Counted from the first letter of the stretch, positions 1 to 9,542 are shown. The stretch: DNA of 64,000 nt from Methylobacterium aerolatum (GCF_022179085.1 NZ_BPQE01000011.1:62001-126000); one strand, 5' to 3'. Notes: generated by a model not told the origin, from the letters alone. Made by a program: numbers and translations.

Positions 1-98
1 CCCAGCGCCGCCACGCGGACGGCGTCGAGGGCGCCCTCGTCGGGGGCGGCGGACACCTGGGCCAGGAGATCGCGTTCGAGGCTGTCGAGATCGGTCAT
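1..98 (-). CDS. pheS: phenylalanine-tRNA ligase alpha subunit, N-terminal fragment
   Basis: Only the first 32 codons are in the window; the gene runs off the left edge. The reading frame starts at the ATG whose complement is at 96-98 and begins MTDLDSLERDLLAQVSAA, the usual start of the N-terminal coiled-coil arm of PheS, which binds tRNA-Phe in the cytoplasmic PheS2PheT2 synthetase. It lies downstream of rpmI-rplT on the same strand, the common bacterial order rpmI-rplT-pheS-pheT, but a strong hairpin separates it from rplT. Identification rests on this short N-terminus plus context. Confidence 0.8.
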   Translation of the reverse strand, partial: MTDLDSLERDLLAQVSAAPDEGALDAVRVAAL

Positions 99-208
99 CG
101 CTTCATTCGGATCGCGCGGGCCTTCGCCGCCGACGGGTGTGCTTTTGCGCGCCCTTGGCATTCATGCAAGTCGCGCGGACGGATTTTCGGCGGAGCGCCT
201 GAAACGAC

Positions 209-240
209 GAAGGCGCGGCACCGTCCGGTACCGCGCCTTC
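209..240 (-). terminator. hairpin after rplT, terminator or attenuator before pheS
   Basis: Stem of about 14 bp (GAAGGCGCGG...CCGCGCCTTC with one mismatch, loop GTCC) lies 26 bp past the rplT stop codon. There is no clear U-tract on the minus strand, so it may be a weak or Rho-assisted terminator, or an attenuator between the ribosomal genes and pheST. Confidence 0.55.
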
Positions 241-266
241 CGTCACCTACGGGGAGAAAGGTCGCC

Positions 267-647
267 TCAGGCGGCCTTCTTCTCCGGCTGGGCCGGGATC
301 GCGGCCTTGGCCTTCTCGACCACGGCGGCGAAGGCGGCCGGCTCGTGGATCGCGAGCTCGGAGAGGGCCTTGCGGTCCACCACGATGCCGGCGGTCGAGA
401 GGCCGTTGATGAAGCGCGAATAGGTCAGGCCATGCTCGCGGACCGCCGCGTTCAGGCGCTGGATCCACAGGGCGCGGAACGTGCGCTTCTTATTCTTGCG
501 GTCGCGGTAGGCATACTGCATGCCCTTCTCGACCGCCTGCTTGGCGATGCGGATCGTATTCTTGCGGCGGCCGTAGTAGCCCTTGGCGGCCTTCAGAACC
601 TTCTTGTGCTTGGCGTGAGAGGTCACGCCGCGTTTGACGCGGGCCAT
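267..647 (-). CDS. rplT: 50S ribosomal protein L20
   Basis: A 126-residue basic protein of normal L20 length. It starts [19 protein letters not shown] and carries the typical [19 protein letters not shown] and [18 protein letters not shown] blocks. L20 binds 23S rRNA early in 50S assembly and often represses its own operon. The ATG is preceded by AGGAG with good spacing. It sits 49 bp after rpmI and should be cotranscribed with it. The C-terminus has an Ala/Lys tail (PAQPEKKAA), common in alphaproteobacteria. Confidence 0.98.
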   Translation of the reverse strand: MARVKRGVTSHAKHKKVLKAAKGYYGRRKNTIRIAKQAVEKGMQYAYRDRKNKKRTFRALWIQRLNAAVREHGLTYSRFINGLSTAGIVVDRKALSELAIHEPAAFAAVVEKAKAAIPAQPEKKAA

Positions 648-696
648 CGGTTATCTCCTGGATTCGACTGAAGTCAGTATCGGCTGGTGAGAAGGA

Positions 697-900
697 TTAC
701 CGTGCGTTCGGCAGGAAATACTTCTTCACGTTGGCGGCATCGCCCTCGAACAGGGTCGTCGTGCCGCGCAGGTTGCGGATCTGCTTCGTCGTCCGCTTGA
801 TCATCCCGTGGCGCTTGCCGGCCTGGGCGTACATCACCTTGCCGGTGCCGGTGATCTTGAAGCGCTTCTTCGCGCCCGATTTGGTCTTCAGCTTGGGCAT
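697..900 (-). CDS. rpmI: 50S ribosomal protein L35
   Basis: A 67-residue protein starting [21 protein letters not shown], diagnostic for L35, with the [18 protein letters not shown] core. It is a late-assembling component of the large subunit near the peptidyl-transferase centre. GGAGAG lies just upstream of the ATG. It is the first gene of the rpmI-rplT unit here; infC, the usual upstream partner in many bacteria, is not present, so the promoter should lie in the 900-1300 intergenic region. Confidence 0.98.
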
Positions 901-1309
901 TTGGCTCTCCGTGGTGCGCGAAACGCCTGCTCGGCCCGCGAGGACCGGGTGGGTTTGCGCGATGATGCTTCTGGAGCAGCATGAACCGCCACGGCAGCCC
1001 TTGATCGGCCGGGCGGTTCGACGCGGCCGGGCTTATGCCAGAAACATTCCCCGACGGCAACGTTTTCCGCGACACCGCATTGATAACGCGGATCGATGGA
1101 GCACGCAGCGCGCTTGGCGCGACCGCCGCGTGCCCGGTGTCATTGTGCGCTGCATTGGAAGGATACCGGGGATGGAACTGCTTCTCGCACCGCAACCCGG
1201 TGTCGGAGCCCCGTCCGGAACGATAACCTTGGCTGTCGGTTTCATTCATGTCCCGCTCAGGCCGCGCGGTCTACTCACCGCGTAAAGTCGGTCACCAAGG
1301 AGACACTTC
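901..1309. other. divergent intergenic region between rpmI and the glycosyltransferase gene
   Basis: No supported gene in these 409 bp. Both flanking genes point away from it, so it should hold a promoter for rpmI-rplT (minus) and one for the glycosyltransferase (plus). I could not identify a convincing -35/-10 pair on either strand. Confidence 0.6.
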
Positions 1310-2440
1310 GTGCGCATTGCCCAGATTGCTCCGCTTTCGGAGGCGGTCCCCCCGAAGTTCTACGGCGGTACAGAGCGCGTCGTCAGCTGGATCACGGAAG
1401 AACTCGTGCGCCAGGGCCATGACGTGACCTTGTTCGCCAGCGGCGATTCGGAGACTTCGGCGAAGCTCGCGGCCTGCACGCCCGAAGGCCTGCGTTTGCT
1501 CGGCTACCGCGACCACACCGCGAGCCATCTCGCCATGCTGCACCATGTGCATCGCCGGGCCAGCGAGTTCGATATTCTTCATTTCCACATCGATCTGCTT
1601 CAGTATCCGATGTTCGAGGACATGAATCACAAGTGCGTCACCACGATGCACGGCCGCCTCGACGTGCCGGACTTCATGCCGGTCTACCGCACCTTCACCG
1701 GGATGCCCCTGGTGTCGATCTCCGACAACCAGCGGCTGCCGATGCCGCCGAACGTCAACTGGGCGTCGACGATCCATCACGGCCTGCCGGCCCAGAACTG
1801 CCCGTACTACCCCGAGGCGAAGGGCGGCTACCTCGCCTTCCTCGGCCGCATCTCTCCCGAGAAGCGCCCCGACCGGGCCATCGAGATGGCGATTCGCTCC
1901 GGCACGCCCCTTAAGATCGCCGCCAAGGTCGATAAGGCCGACCAGGATTACTGGGACGAGGTGATCGAGCCCATGACCCATCACCCGCTGGTGGAGTACA
2001 TCGGGGAGATCAACGAGGAGCAGAAGAAGGACTTCCTCGGCAACGCCATCGCGCTCGCCTTCCCGATCGATTGGCCGGAGCCCTTCGGCCTCGTCATGAT
2101 CGAGGCGATGTCGGCCGGCACGCCGGTGATCGCCTTCCGCAACGGCTCGGTGCCGGAAGTCATCGCCGACGGCGTGTCGGGCGTCCTGTGCAACAGCATG
2201 GACGACGCCGTGGCGGCCGTTCACAAGGTGAAGGCCATGAGCCGGGCCGGGGTGCGCGGCCACTTCGAGACCCGCTTCACCGCCGAATGCATGGTGAAGA
2301 AGTACGTCGCGGTCTACGAGGCGCTCCTCTCCCGTTCGGCCGACGTGATCCGCCTGCCGAAGGCGAGCTTCAAGCCGCACGCCGTGGACATCAACGGCTC
2401 GTCCCGCCCGGCCATGCCGGCGGCGGCGATGCCCGCCTGA
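1310..2440 (+). CDS. glycosyltransferase family 4 protein
   Basis: A 376-residue GT-B fold retaining glycosyltransferase, predicted cytoplasmic. The N-terminal Rossmann half starts MRIAQIAPLSEAVPPKFYGG, with the Gly-Gly-Thr-Glu acceptor loop near residue 20. The C-terminal donor half has LAFLGRISPEKRPDRAIEM and the EX7E-type motif EPFGLVMIEAMSAGTPVIAF that contacts the nucleotide sugar. The start is GTG, chosen because AAGGAG lies eight bases upstream. The donor and acceptor cannot be read from sequence. The next gene on the same strand is a debranching-type glucosidase, so storage or compatible-solute glycan metabolism is plausible. A long perfect hairpin separates the two. Confidence 0.9.
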   Translation: MRIAQIAPLSEAVPPKFYGGTERVVSWITEELVRQGHDVTLFASGDSETSAKLAACTPEGLRLLGYRDHTASHLAMLHHVHRRASEFDILHFHIDLLQYPMFEDMNHKCVTTMHGRLDVPDFMPVYRTFTGMPLVSISDNQRLPMPPNVNWASTIHHGLPAQNCPYYPEAKGGYLAFLGRISPEKRPDRAIEMAIRSGTPLKIAAKVDKADQDYWDEVIEPMTHHPLVEYIGEINEEQKKDFLGNAIALAFPIDWPEPFGLVMIEAMSAGTPVIAFRNGSVPEVIADGVSGVLCNSMDDAVAAVHKVKAMSRAGVRGHFETRFTAECMVKKYVAVYEALLSRSADVIRLPKASFKPHAVDINGSSRPAMPAAAMPA

Positions 2441-2530
2441 GCCGCGCGCTTTTAGGGGCGGCACCGGGCTTGCGAAGCACCCGCCGCCCGGCCTAGCGTC
2501 GCGAAAGCGACTCATCCGACTGGTTTTGAC

Positions 2531-2564
2531 AGGGCCGCCGCATCCTACACGATGCGGCGGCCCT
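2531..2564 (+). terminator. strong hairpin between glycosyltransferase and glucosidase genes
   Basis: A perfect 14-bp stem (AGGGCCGCCGCATC and its complement) with loop CTACAC, 90 bp after the glycosyltransferase stop and 37 bp before the next start. No U-run follows on the plus strand. It probably terminates or attenuates transcription into the glucosidase gene. Confidence 0.6.
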
Positions 2565-2600
2565 CTCGATTCGTCCCGACACGCACCCGGAGATGCCCGC

Positions 2601-4949
2601 ATGGCGGCAAAGACTGACCTCGCGACGAACACCGCCGAGAACACGGCGATGGAAGCCTCGTCCTCCGTCCTCGGTGTGGGATTCCAGGACGCGGACGAGG
2701 TTTTGCCGACCTATCACATCGAAGCGCAGACCTCCCTGGTCGAGCGGCCGCTCCGCTCCCTGAAGTTCGGCGAGGCCTTCGGCGTGCTCGATTCCTACGG
2801 CGACATCGGCGTCCTGCCGGGGCCGGAGGGCCTGTATTTCCAGGACACCCGCTACCTGTCGCGGCTCGAAGTGAAGATCGAGGGCCAGCGCCCCCTGATG
2901 CTGTCCTCCGTCATGCAGGACGACAACGGGGCGCTGAGCGTCGACATGACGACGCCGGACATCCGCCTCGACGCCCATGACGAGACCTCGATCCCCCGCG
3001 AGACGGTGGCGATCGAGCGCACGAAGTTCCTGTTCCGGGGCGCCTGCTACGACCGGATCGGCCTGCGCTCCTACGATACCAAGCACCGGCGCCTGCGCGT
3101 GAGCATCGCCTTCGACGCCGACTACCGCGACCTGTTCGAGGTGCGCGGCACGGACCGCAAGGAGCGCGGCAAGCGCGGGGTGCAGCTGGCGAGCCCCACC
3201 GAGGTACAGTTCCGCTACGTCGGCCTCGACGATGTGGTGCGCACCACGAGCCTGCATTTCGGGCCGAAGCCCCTCTCGCTCGAGCCCGGCAAGGCGGAGT
3301 TCGAAGTCTCCCTGTCGCCCGGCGCGCAGACCTCGATCTTCATCCGCGTCGTGTTCGAATCACACCGGGCTTTCACCAAGCCCCCGTCCGAGGCCATGAC
3401 CGGCGAGGATGCGGCGGCGCGCCTGACCCAGGTCGCCAACGGCGGGGGCTCGCCCCGCCATCCCAAGGGGCTCGGCGAGGGCACCATTTTCGCCCGCGCC
3501 TATCGTGATTCCCGGCGCGACCTGCGTACGCTCACGGCGGGCATCACCACGATCATCTCCTCGAACGACCAGTTCAACGAGGGCCTGTGCCGGGCCACGG
3601 CCGACCTCTACATGCTGGCGAGCCGCACGCCCGAGGGCATCTACCCCTTCGCCGGAATCCCCTGGTATTCCACGGTGTTCGGGCGGGACGGCATCATCAC
3701 CGCGATGATGGCCCTCTGGATCGATCCGAAATTCGCCCGGGGCGTCCTGCGCTACCTCGCCTCGACGCAAGCCAAAACCGTCGATCCCGCCGCCGATGCC
3801 CAGCCCGGTAAGGTGTTGCACGAGACCCGGCGCGGCGAGATGGCCATGCTCGGCGAGGTGCCGTTCCGCCACTATTACGGGACGATCGACGGCACGCCGC
3901 TCTTCGTGATGCTGGCCTACGAATACTATCTCGTCTCCGGCGATCTCCAGACGGTCAAGGACATCTGGCCAGCCCTCGAACTCGCCCTCGAGTGGATGGA
4001 CAAGTACGGCGACCGGGATGGCGACGGCTTCGTCGAATATGCCCGCGACACCGAGAAGGGCCTGGAGAACCAGGGCTGGAAGGACAGCCACGATTCGATC
4101 TTCCACACGGACGGACACCTCGCGAAGGGGCCGATCGCGCTCTGCGAGGTGCAGGGCTACGTCTATGCCGCCAAGCACGGCATGGCGCGCCTCGCGGGCC
4201 TGCTGGGCCACGACGCCATGGCCGAGCGTCTCTCCCAGGCGGCGAACGACCTGCGCGAGCGGTTCGACGAGGCGTTCTGGAACGAGGAGATCGGCACCTA
4301 CGCGCTGGCCCTCGACGGCGCCAAGAAGCAATGCGCCGTGCGCTCGTCCAATGCCGGCCATGCCCTGTTCACCGGCATCGCCAAGCCGGAGCGGGCGGCG
4401 CGGGTCGCCGAGACCCTGCTCGGCAACGACGGGTTCAACGGCTGGGGCGTGCGCACCATCGCCAAGGGCGAGGCGCGCTACAATCCGATGTCGTATCACA
4501 ACGGCTCGATCTGGCCGCACGACAACGCCATCGTGGCCATGGGGCTGGCCCGCTACGACCTGAAGGCCGGGGCGGCGCGGATCTTCCAGGGCATGTTCGA
4601 CACCTCCCTCTACCAGGACCAGAAGCGCCTGCCGGAGCTGTTCTGCGGCTTCATGCGGCGGCGGCAGCGCGGGCCTGTCTCTTACCCGGTGGCCTGCAGC
4701 CCGCAGGCCTGGGCGGCTGCGGCCCCCTTCGCCTTCCTCGCCGCCTGCCTCGGCCTGGAACTCGACCACGACCAGAACCGGGTTCTCCTCAAGAACCCGA
4801 TCCTGCCGGACTTCCTCGACGGCGTGACGCTCTACAACGTCAAGCTCAGGGACTCGCGCCTCGACCTGCGTTTCCAGTGCTACGACGGCGATGTGACCGT
4901 GAGCGTGCAGCGCCGCCACGGCGATGCGCAGGTGGTGGTGATGAAGTAG
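2601..4949 (+). CDS. amylo-alpha-1,6-glucosidase / glycogen-debranching-type enzyme
   Basis: A 782-residue protein. The N-terminal domain (about 45-250) has FGEAFGVLDSYGDIG and EGLYFQDTRYLSRLEV, typical of the glycogen debranching N-terminal family. A (alpha/alpha)6 glycosidase domain (about 330-740) contains GIPWYSTVFGRDGIITA, NQGWKDSHDS and YNPMSYHNGSIWPHDN, with acidic residues where the GH catalytic acids are expected. Predicted function: hydrolysis of alpha-glucosidic branch points or short glucans in the cytoplasm; no signal peptide. The ATG at 2601 is preferred over an in-frame TTG at 2526 because the latter lies in the terminator-like hairpin region. The family also includes enzymes of unknown substrate, so the exact linkage is inferred. 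Confidence 0.88.
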   Translation: MAAKTDLATNTAENTAMEASSSVLGVGFQDADEVLPTYHIEAQTSLVERPLRSLKFGEAFGVLDSYGDIGVLPGPEGLYFQDTRYLSRLEVKIEGQRPLMLSSVMQDDNGALSVDMTTPDIRLDAHDETSIPRETVAIERTKFLFRGACYDRIGLRSYDTKHRRLRVSIAFDADYRDLFEVRGTDRKERGKRGVQLASPTEVQFRYVGLDDVVRTTSLHFGPKPLSLEPGKAEFEVSLSPGAQTSIFIRVVFESHRAFTKPPSEAMTGEDAAARLTQVANGGGSPRHPKGLGEGTIFARAYRDSRRDLRTLTAGITTIISSNDQFNEGLCRATADLYMLASRTPEGIYPFAGIPWYSTVFGRDGIITAMMALWIDPKFARGVLRYLASTQAKTVDPAADAQPGKVLHETRRGEMAMLGEVPFRHYYGTIDGTPLFVMLAYEYYLVSGDLQTVKDIWPALELALEWMDKYGDRDGDGFVEYARDTEKGLENQGWKDSHDSIFHTDGHLAKGPIALCEVQGYVYAAKHGMARLAGLLGHDAMAERLSQAANDLRERFDEAFWNEEIGTYALALDGAKKQCAVRSSNAGHALFTGIAKPERAARVAETLLGNDGFNGWGVRTIAKGEARYNPMSYHNGSIWPHDNAIVAMGLARYDLKAGAARIFQGMFDTSLYQDQKRLPELFCGFMRRRQRGPVSYPVACSPQAWAAAAPFAFLAACLGLELDHDQNRVLLKNPILPDFLDGVTLYNVKLRDSRLDLRFQCYDGDVTVSVQRRHGDAQVVVMK

Positions 4950-4961
4950 CAACCTCGTTTC

Positions 4962-4984
4962 GGCGGAGGGCGGCGCCCTCCGCC
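4962..4984 (+). terminator. hairpin after the glucosidase gene
   Basis: A perfect 10-bp stem GGCGGAGGGC/GCCCTCCGCC with a 3-base loop, 12 bp after the stop codon. It is GC-rich with no T-run, so an intrinsic terminator is possible but not certain. Confidence 0.5.
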
Positions 4985-5049
4985 TACGGGGATGTAAGTC
5001 GTCGTCCGGCTTCAGCGGAACCGAAAGCTTGGCCGCACGTTTTGCGGCT

Positions 5050-5532
5050 ATGGAACACTTCAAGTCCACCATCGCCACGACAGCGATTGCAGCTTTCGGC
5101 CTCGTCGCCGCAGCGCATATCCTGCATCCGGGCAACTTCGAGCGCACGACGTACCCGTCGCGGCCGGCTGCGACGGTGGTTCAGCAAGCGAGCGCCTGGG
5201 TCGATCCCCCGGCTGCCGCGGAGGCGTCCACGACCCTCCCGGAGACGAAGCCCGTGATCGAGGCGCGAGACACCCTCCCGGTGGCCTGGACCTCCGGCAC
5301 GGCGCAATCGCCGGAGAAGGCCGTCGAGGCCAAGCCGGCCAAGTCCCGGCGCAAGGTCTCATCGGCCCGCCGCCACCGGGTGGCACAACGCCAAGCGCAC
5401 CAGCGCGACGCGGCGCTCGCCCGCCCCACGCCCGCGACGTCGGCAACGGCCCCCGTGGCGCAGGCCCAGGAGCGGCGCCCGAGCCCGCTCACGGACCTGA
5501 TCCATGGGTTGGGCCTCGGCAGCGACAGCTGA
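5050..5532 (+). CDS. hypothetical small membrane-anchored or exported protein
   Basis: A 160-residue protein that I do not recognise. It has a hydrophobic segment near residues 8-25 (IATTAIAAFGLVAAAHIL) that could be a signal anchor. A Pro/Ala-rich linker follows, then a very basic stretch around 100-125 (SRRKVSSARRHRVAQRQ) and a C-terminal LTDLIHGLGLG motif. This layout (anchor, disordered linker, short conserved tail) is common in envelope proteins of this group. The ATG at 5050 is chosen over an upstream TTG at 5029. Confidence 0.6.
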   Translation: MEHFKSTIATTAIAAFGLVAAAHILHPGNFERTTYPSRPAATVVQQASAWVDPPAAAEASTTLPETKPVIEARDTLPVAWTSGTAQSPEKAVEAKPAKSRRKVSSARRHRVAQRQAHQRDAALARPTPATSATAPVAQAQERRPSPLTDLIHGLGLGSDS

Positions 5533-5899
5533 TCGACGCCACTTTTCGGGCTGTGACCGGAAACCTGCCACTGGCTTTCGTTTCGAGGGTCAGGCCGGAA
5601 AGGTCCCGGTGGCCCATAACGCCCTCCGCGTCCTTGCGAGCGAAGCAAAGCAATCCAGGGCAACGGGCCGTCTACGACCGTGTCGCATCCCCGGATGGCT
5701 TCGCTGCACTCGCAATGACGGAGGGCGCGACGACCTTTCCGACCGGACACCGAGGTGCCGGAGCACAGCGGAAGCCCCGGAGGAGATCTCCGGGGATCGT
5801 GGAGCCTCCGGGAACCCTCCTTCGGGCACCTTCTCCTCGCCTCGGGATGAGGGGGCGGGGCAGGAGAAGGCGGCCCGTCGATCAGGCCCGACGACGTGT
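5533..5899. other. intergenic region with palindromic repeats
   Basis: These 367 bp between convergent genes hold no supported gene. They contain one REP-like element (5631-5720) and, further right, GC-rich palindromes around 5780-5875, including a CCTTCTCC...GGAGAAGG pair that could serve as a bidirectional terminator. Confidence 0.6.
5631..5720. repeat. REP-like palindromic element, copy 1
   Basis: Left arm TTGCGAGCGAAGCAAAGCAA and right arm ending TCGCAATGACG form imperfect inverted repeats around a variable centre. One of the ~90-bp family seen throughout the window. Confidence 0.85.
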
Positions 5900-6769
5900 T
5901 CAGCGCTCCAAGCGCGCGACCAGGCTCGACGTGTCCCAGCGGTTGCCGCCCATCGCCTGGACCTCCGCGTAGAACTGGTCGACGAGCGCCGAGACGGGCA
6001 GCTTGGCGCCGTTGCGGCGGGCCTCGTCGAGGAGGATGCCGAGGTCCTTGCGCATCCAATCGACGGCGAAGCCGAAGTCGAACCGGCCCTCGTTCATGGT
6101 CTTGCCGCGGTTCTCCATCTGCCAGGAGCCGGCGGCACCCTTGGAGATCACGTCGAGCACCGCCTCGACGTCGAGGCCGGCGCGCTTGGCGAAGTGGACG
6201 CCCTCGGAGAGCCCCTGCACCAGCCCGGCGATGCAGATCTGGTTCACCATCTTGGTGAGCTGGCCGGAGCCCGCCGGACCCATCAGGCGGCAGGCGCGGG
6301 CGAAGCTCTTGATGGCCTCCTCGACCTTCGCGTAGGTCTCGGCCTCGCCCCCGCACATCACGGTGAGGACGCCGTTCTCGGCGCCCGCCTGGCCGCCGGA
6401 GACCGGCGCGTCGATGAAGCCGAGGCCCTTCGCCGCCGCGGCCTCGGACAATTCGCGCGCCACCTCCGCCGAGGCGGTGGTGTGATCGACGAACACGGCG
6501 CCCTTCTCCATGCCGGCGAGGGCTCCGTCGTCCCCCAGCACCACGCTGCGCAGGTCGTCGTCGTTGCCGACGCAGGCGAAGACGATCGTCGCGCCCTTCA
6601 CGGCCTCGCGCGGCGTCGCCGCGTGGGCGCCACCATTCGCCTTCACCCAGGCTTCGGCCTTGGCGCCGGTGCGGTTGTAGACCGTGACGTCGTGGCCCTT
6701 CTTGGCCAAGTGCCCGGCCATCGGGCCGCCCATCACGCCGAGTCCCAGGAAAGCGACCTTCGCCATCAT
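5900..6769 (-). CDS. NAD(P)-dependent oxidoreductase, 3-hydroxyisobutyrate dehydrogenase family
   Basis: A 289-residue beta-hydroxyacid dehydrogenase. The N-terminal Rossmann fold starts MMAKVAFLGLGVMGGPMAGH (GxGxxG dinucleotide site). The substrate signature FIDAPVSGGQAGAENG lies near residue 120 and the catalytic lysine block GSGQLTKMVNQI near 170. It is close to 3-hydroxyisobutyrate dehydrogenase and tartronate semialdehyde reductase (GarR/GlxR); sequence alone does not decide the substrate. GGAG precedes the start. The frame stays open upstream to 7006, but that extension is not family-like. Confidence 0.9.
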   Translation of the reverse strand: MMAKVAFLGLGVMGGPMAGHLAKKGHDVTVYNRTGAKAEAWVKANGGAHAATPREAVKGATIVFACVGNDDDLRSVVLGDDGALAGMEKGAVFVDHTTASAEVARELSEAAAAKGLGFIDAPVSGGQAGAENGVLTVMCGGEAETYAKVEEAIKSFARACRLMGPAGSGQLTKMVNQICIAGLVQGLSEGVHFAKRAGLDVEAVLDVISKGAAGSWQMENRGKTMNEGRFDFGFAVDWMRKDLGILLDEARRNGAKLPVSALVDQFYAEVQAMGGNRWDTSSLVARLER

Positions 6770-7068
6770 CCGTCTCCACCCGAACGCCGCAGGGTCCGTC
6801 CATGCGGCCCGCGATCCCTCGACCGCCGGTCGGCGGCTGATGGCGGACCTATAGCGCAAGCCCGCCCCGGCGATACCGCGCCGCGCCGCCCCGGATGCAA
6901 AATTCAAAGGCGGCGGCGGGCGCCCCGCCCGCTGACAGACAAGGCCACCGGGAATGTCCCGGAGGGCCCGTCGGGAAATCTTTGCACGGTGAAAAATTTG
7001 CGGCACAAGGCGGCCAGATGACAGGCCCCGTGAGGGTCGGCAGACACGTGGGTCGGGGAGGCTCCGGA

Positions 7069-9126
7069 ATGAGCGCCATCCAGAAGCACGGGCCCTGGGC
7101 CCTCGTCGGGGCGCTCGGCGCCGCCGCCCTCTCCATCGTCGCGATCGAGCGCGGCGAGGCCGTCAACGCCCTCTGGATCGTCGTCGCGGCGGTCTGCGTC
7201 TACCTCATCGCCTACCGGTATTACTCGAAGTTCATTGCCGACAAGGTGATGAAGCTCGATGCGAAGCGCGCCACCCCGGCGCTGCGCCACAACGACGGCC
7301 TCGATTACGTCCCCACCAACAAGAGCGTGCTGTTCGGCCACCACTTCGCGGCCATCGCGGGGGCGGGTCCCCTCGTCGGCCCGGTGCTGGCGGCGCAGAT
7401 GGGCTACCTGCCCGGCATGTTGTGGATCCTGGCGGGCGTGGTGCTGGCCGGTGCGGTGCAGGACTTCGTGGTGCTGTTCGTCTCGATGCGGCGCGACGGG
7501 CGCTCGCTCGGCGAACTCATCCGCTCGGAGCTCGGCCCGGTGCCGGGCGTCATCGCCCTGTTCGGCACCTTCCTCATCATGATCATCCTGCTGGCGGTGC
7601 TGGCGCTGATCGTCGTCAAGGCGCTCGCCGAGAGCCCGTGGGGCACCTTCACGGTGATGTCGACGATCCCGATCGCCATCTTCATGGGCCTGTACACCCG
7701 CTACATCCGGCCGGGGAAGATCGGCGAGGTCTCGATCCTCGGCTTCGTCCTGTTGATTGCGGCCATCGTCGGCGGCGGCCAAGTGGCGTCGAGCCCGGTC
7801 TGGGGCCCGGCCTTCACCTTCACCGCCACGCAACTCTGCTGGATGCTGATCGGCTACGGCTTCGTCGCCTCGGTGCTGCCGGTGTGGCTGCTGCTCGCGC
7901 CACGCGACTACCTCTCGACCTTCCTCAAGATCGGCACCATCGTCGGCCTCGCGCTCGGCATCGCCTTCGTGGCGCCGAACCTGCAGATGCCGGCGATGAC
8001 CAAGTTCGTGGACGGCACCGGCCCGGTCTGGGCGGGCAGCCTGTTCCCGTTCCTGTTCATCACCATCGCCTGCGGCTCGGTCTCGGGTTTCCACTCGCTG
8101 ATCTCCTCGGGCACCACGCCGAAGCTCATCGCCAACGAGCTCGACGCGCGCTTCGTCGGCTACGGCGCGATGCTGATGGAGTCCTTCGTGGCGATCATGG
8201 CGCTGGTCTCGGCCTGCGTGATCGATCCGGGCGTGTACTTCACCATGAACTCGCCCGCCGCGCTGCTCGGCACCACGCCGGAGACCGCCGCCGCGGCCGT
8301 GACGAAGCTCGGCTTCGCGACGACGCCGGAGGTCATCACCCAGACCGCCGCGGATGTCGGCGAGCACACCATCATCTCCCGCGCCGGCGGCGCGCCGACG
8401 CTCGCCGTCGGCATGGCGCACATCATCTCCTCGGCCATCGGCGGCAAGGCGATGATGGCCTTCTGGTACCACTTCGCCATCCTGTTCGAGGCATTGTTCA
8501 TCCTCACGGCGGTGGATGCGGGCACGCGGGCCTGCCGTTTCATGGTGCAGGACCTCGTGGGGCTCGTGGCGCCGGCCTTCAAGAAGACCGACGCCTGGGG
8601 CCCGAGCATCGTGGCCACCGGTATCTCGGTGGGGGCCTGGGGCTACTTCCTCTACCAGGGCGTCACCGATCCGCTCGGGGGCATCAACACCCTGTGGCCG
8701 CTCTTCGGCATCTCGAACCAGATGCTCGCGGCGGTGGCACTGACCTTGTGCACCGTCGTGATCTTCAAGATGAAGCGCGAGAAATACGCCTTCGTCACCA
8801 TCATCCCTACGGCGTGGCTGTGCATCTGCACGCTGACGGCGGGCTACCAGAAGATCTTCTCCGCCGACCCGAAGATCGGCTTCCTCGCCCACGCCAACCG
8901 CTACGGCGCCGCCGCCGCCGAGGGGAAGCTCCTCCCCCCGGCCAAGACGCCCGAGCAGATGAGCCAGATCATCCTCAACGACCGGATCGACGCGGTGCTC
9001 GCCTGCCTGTTCATCGCCCTCGTCGTCGCGATCGCGGTGTTCGGCGTCCTGGCCTGCGTGAAGGCCCTGCGAGCCGACCGCTGGACCGCGCTCGAGACCG
9101 ATCCCAAGATGATCCCCGCGGAGTGA
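7069..9126 (+). CDS. cstA: carbon starvation protein A, peptide/pyruvate transporter family
   Basis: A 685-residue polytopic inner-membrane protein of normal CstA length with about 16-18 hydrophobic segments. Hallmarks are YVPTNKSVLFGHHFAAIAGA near residue 80, GPLVGPVLAAQMGYLPG just after, and FHSLISSGTTPKLI in the middle. CstA members import peptides or pyruvate under carbon limitation. The ATG at 7069 is chosen because the protein begins there as other CstA proteins do; an open frame continues upstream without family similarity. The small YbdD-type gene follows 4 bp downstream, the standard cstA-ybdD pairing. Confidence 0.95.
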   Translation: MSAIQKHGPWALVGALGAAALSIVAIERGEAVNALWIVVAAVCVYLIAYRYYSKFIADKVMKLDAKRATPALRHNDGLDYVPTNKSVLFGHHFAAIAGAGPLVGPVLAAQMGYLPGMLWILAGVVLAGAVQDFVVLFVSMRRDGRSLGELIRSELGPVPGVIALFGTFLIMIILLAVLALIVVKALAESPWGTFTVMSTIPIAIFMGLYTRYIRPGKIGEVSILGFVLLIAAIVGGGQVASSPVWGPAFTFTATQLCWMLIGYGFVASVLPVWLLLAPRDYLSTFLKIGTIVGLALGIAFVAPNLQMPAMTKFVDGTGPVWAGSLFPFLFITIACGSVSGFHSLISSGTTPKLIANELDARFVGYGAMLMESFVAIMALVSACVIDPGVYFTMNSPAALLGTTPETAAAAVTKLGFATTPEVITQTAADVGEHTIISRAGGAPTLAVGMAHIISSAIGGKAMMAFWYHFAILFEALFILTAVDAGTRACRFMVQDLVGLVAPAFKKTDAWGPSIVATGISVGAWGYFLYQGVTDPLGGINTLWPLFGISNQMLAAVALTLCTVVIFKMKREKYAFVTIIPTAWLCICTLTAGYQKIFSADPKIGFLAHANRYGAAAAEGKLLPPAKTPEQMSQIILNDRIDAVLACLFIALVVAIAVFGVLACVKALRADRWTALETDPKMIPAE

Positions 9127-9130
9127 GCCG

Positions 9131-9352
9131 ATGGCGAGCGCGCAGAGCTTCCGGGACCAGTTGCGGACCCTGACGAAATGCGTCTGCGACGGCGCCCGGA
9201 TGATGGTGGGGCAGGGCGATTACGGCGCCTATGCCGAGCACATCCGCCGGACCCATCCCGACCGGGAGCCGATGACCGAGACGGAGTTCTTCCGCAACCG
9301 GGAGAACGCCCGCTTCGGCGTCGGCAACACCTCCGGCTTCCGCTGCTGCTGA
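9131..9352 (+). CDS. YbdD/YjiX family small protein
   Basis: A 73-residue protein with the YbdD/YjiX (DUF466) pattern: MVGQGDYGAYAEHIRRTHPD in the middle, then EPMTETEFFRNRENARFG and a C-terminal Cys pair. Members almost always follow cstA or btsT and are required for, or modulate, pyruvate/peptide transport; the mechanism is not known to me. It starts 4 bp after cstA and should be translated from the same message. Confidence 0.93.
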   Translation: MASAQSFRDQLRTLTKCVCDGARMMVGQGDYGAYAEHIRRTHPDREPMTETEFFRNRENARFGVGNTSGFRCC

Positions 9353-9542
9353 GGCGTGTACACTTCCCGCCGAGGCGCAACCGCACCTTGACTCGCGTGC
9401 CCGTCTCCCGGCCAACTCGAAGGGAGGTCGTCGTCCGCGCGCAAGCGCCCGCACGCGACGGCCTCTCCTATCGATCTTGCCGCATTGTCTCACGCCGGAC
9501 CGGCATCCACCTCGGCCGGAAATGCGCAAACGGGAGAGGGGC

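Noticed and set aside
901-1309. infC expected upstream of rpmI
   Set aside because: No IF3-like frame is present in this gap or nearby; the gap is non-coding.
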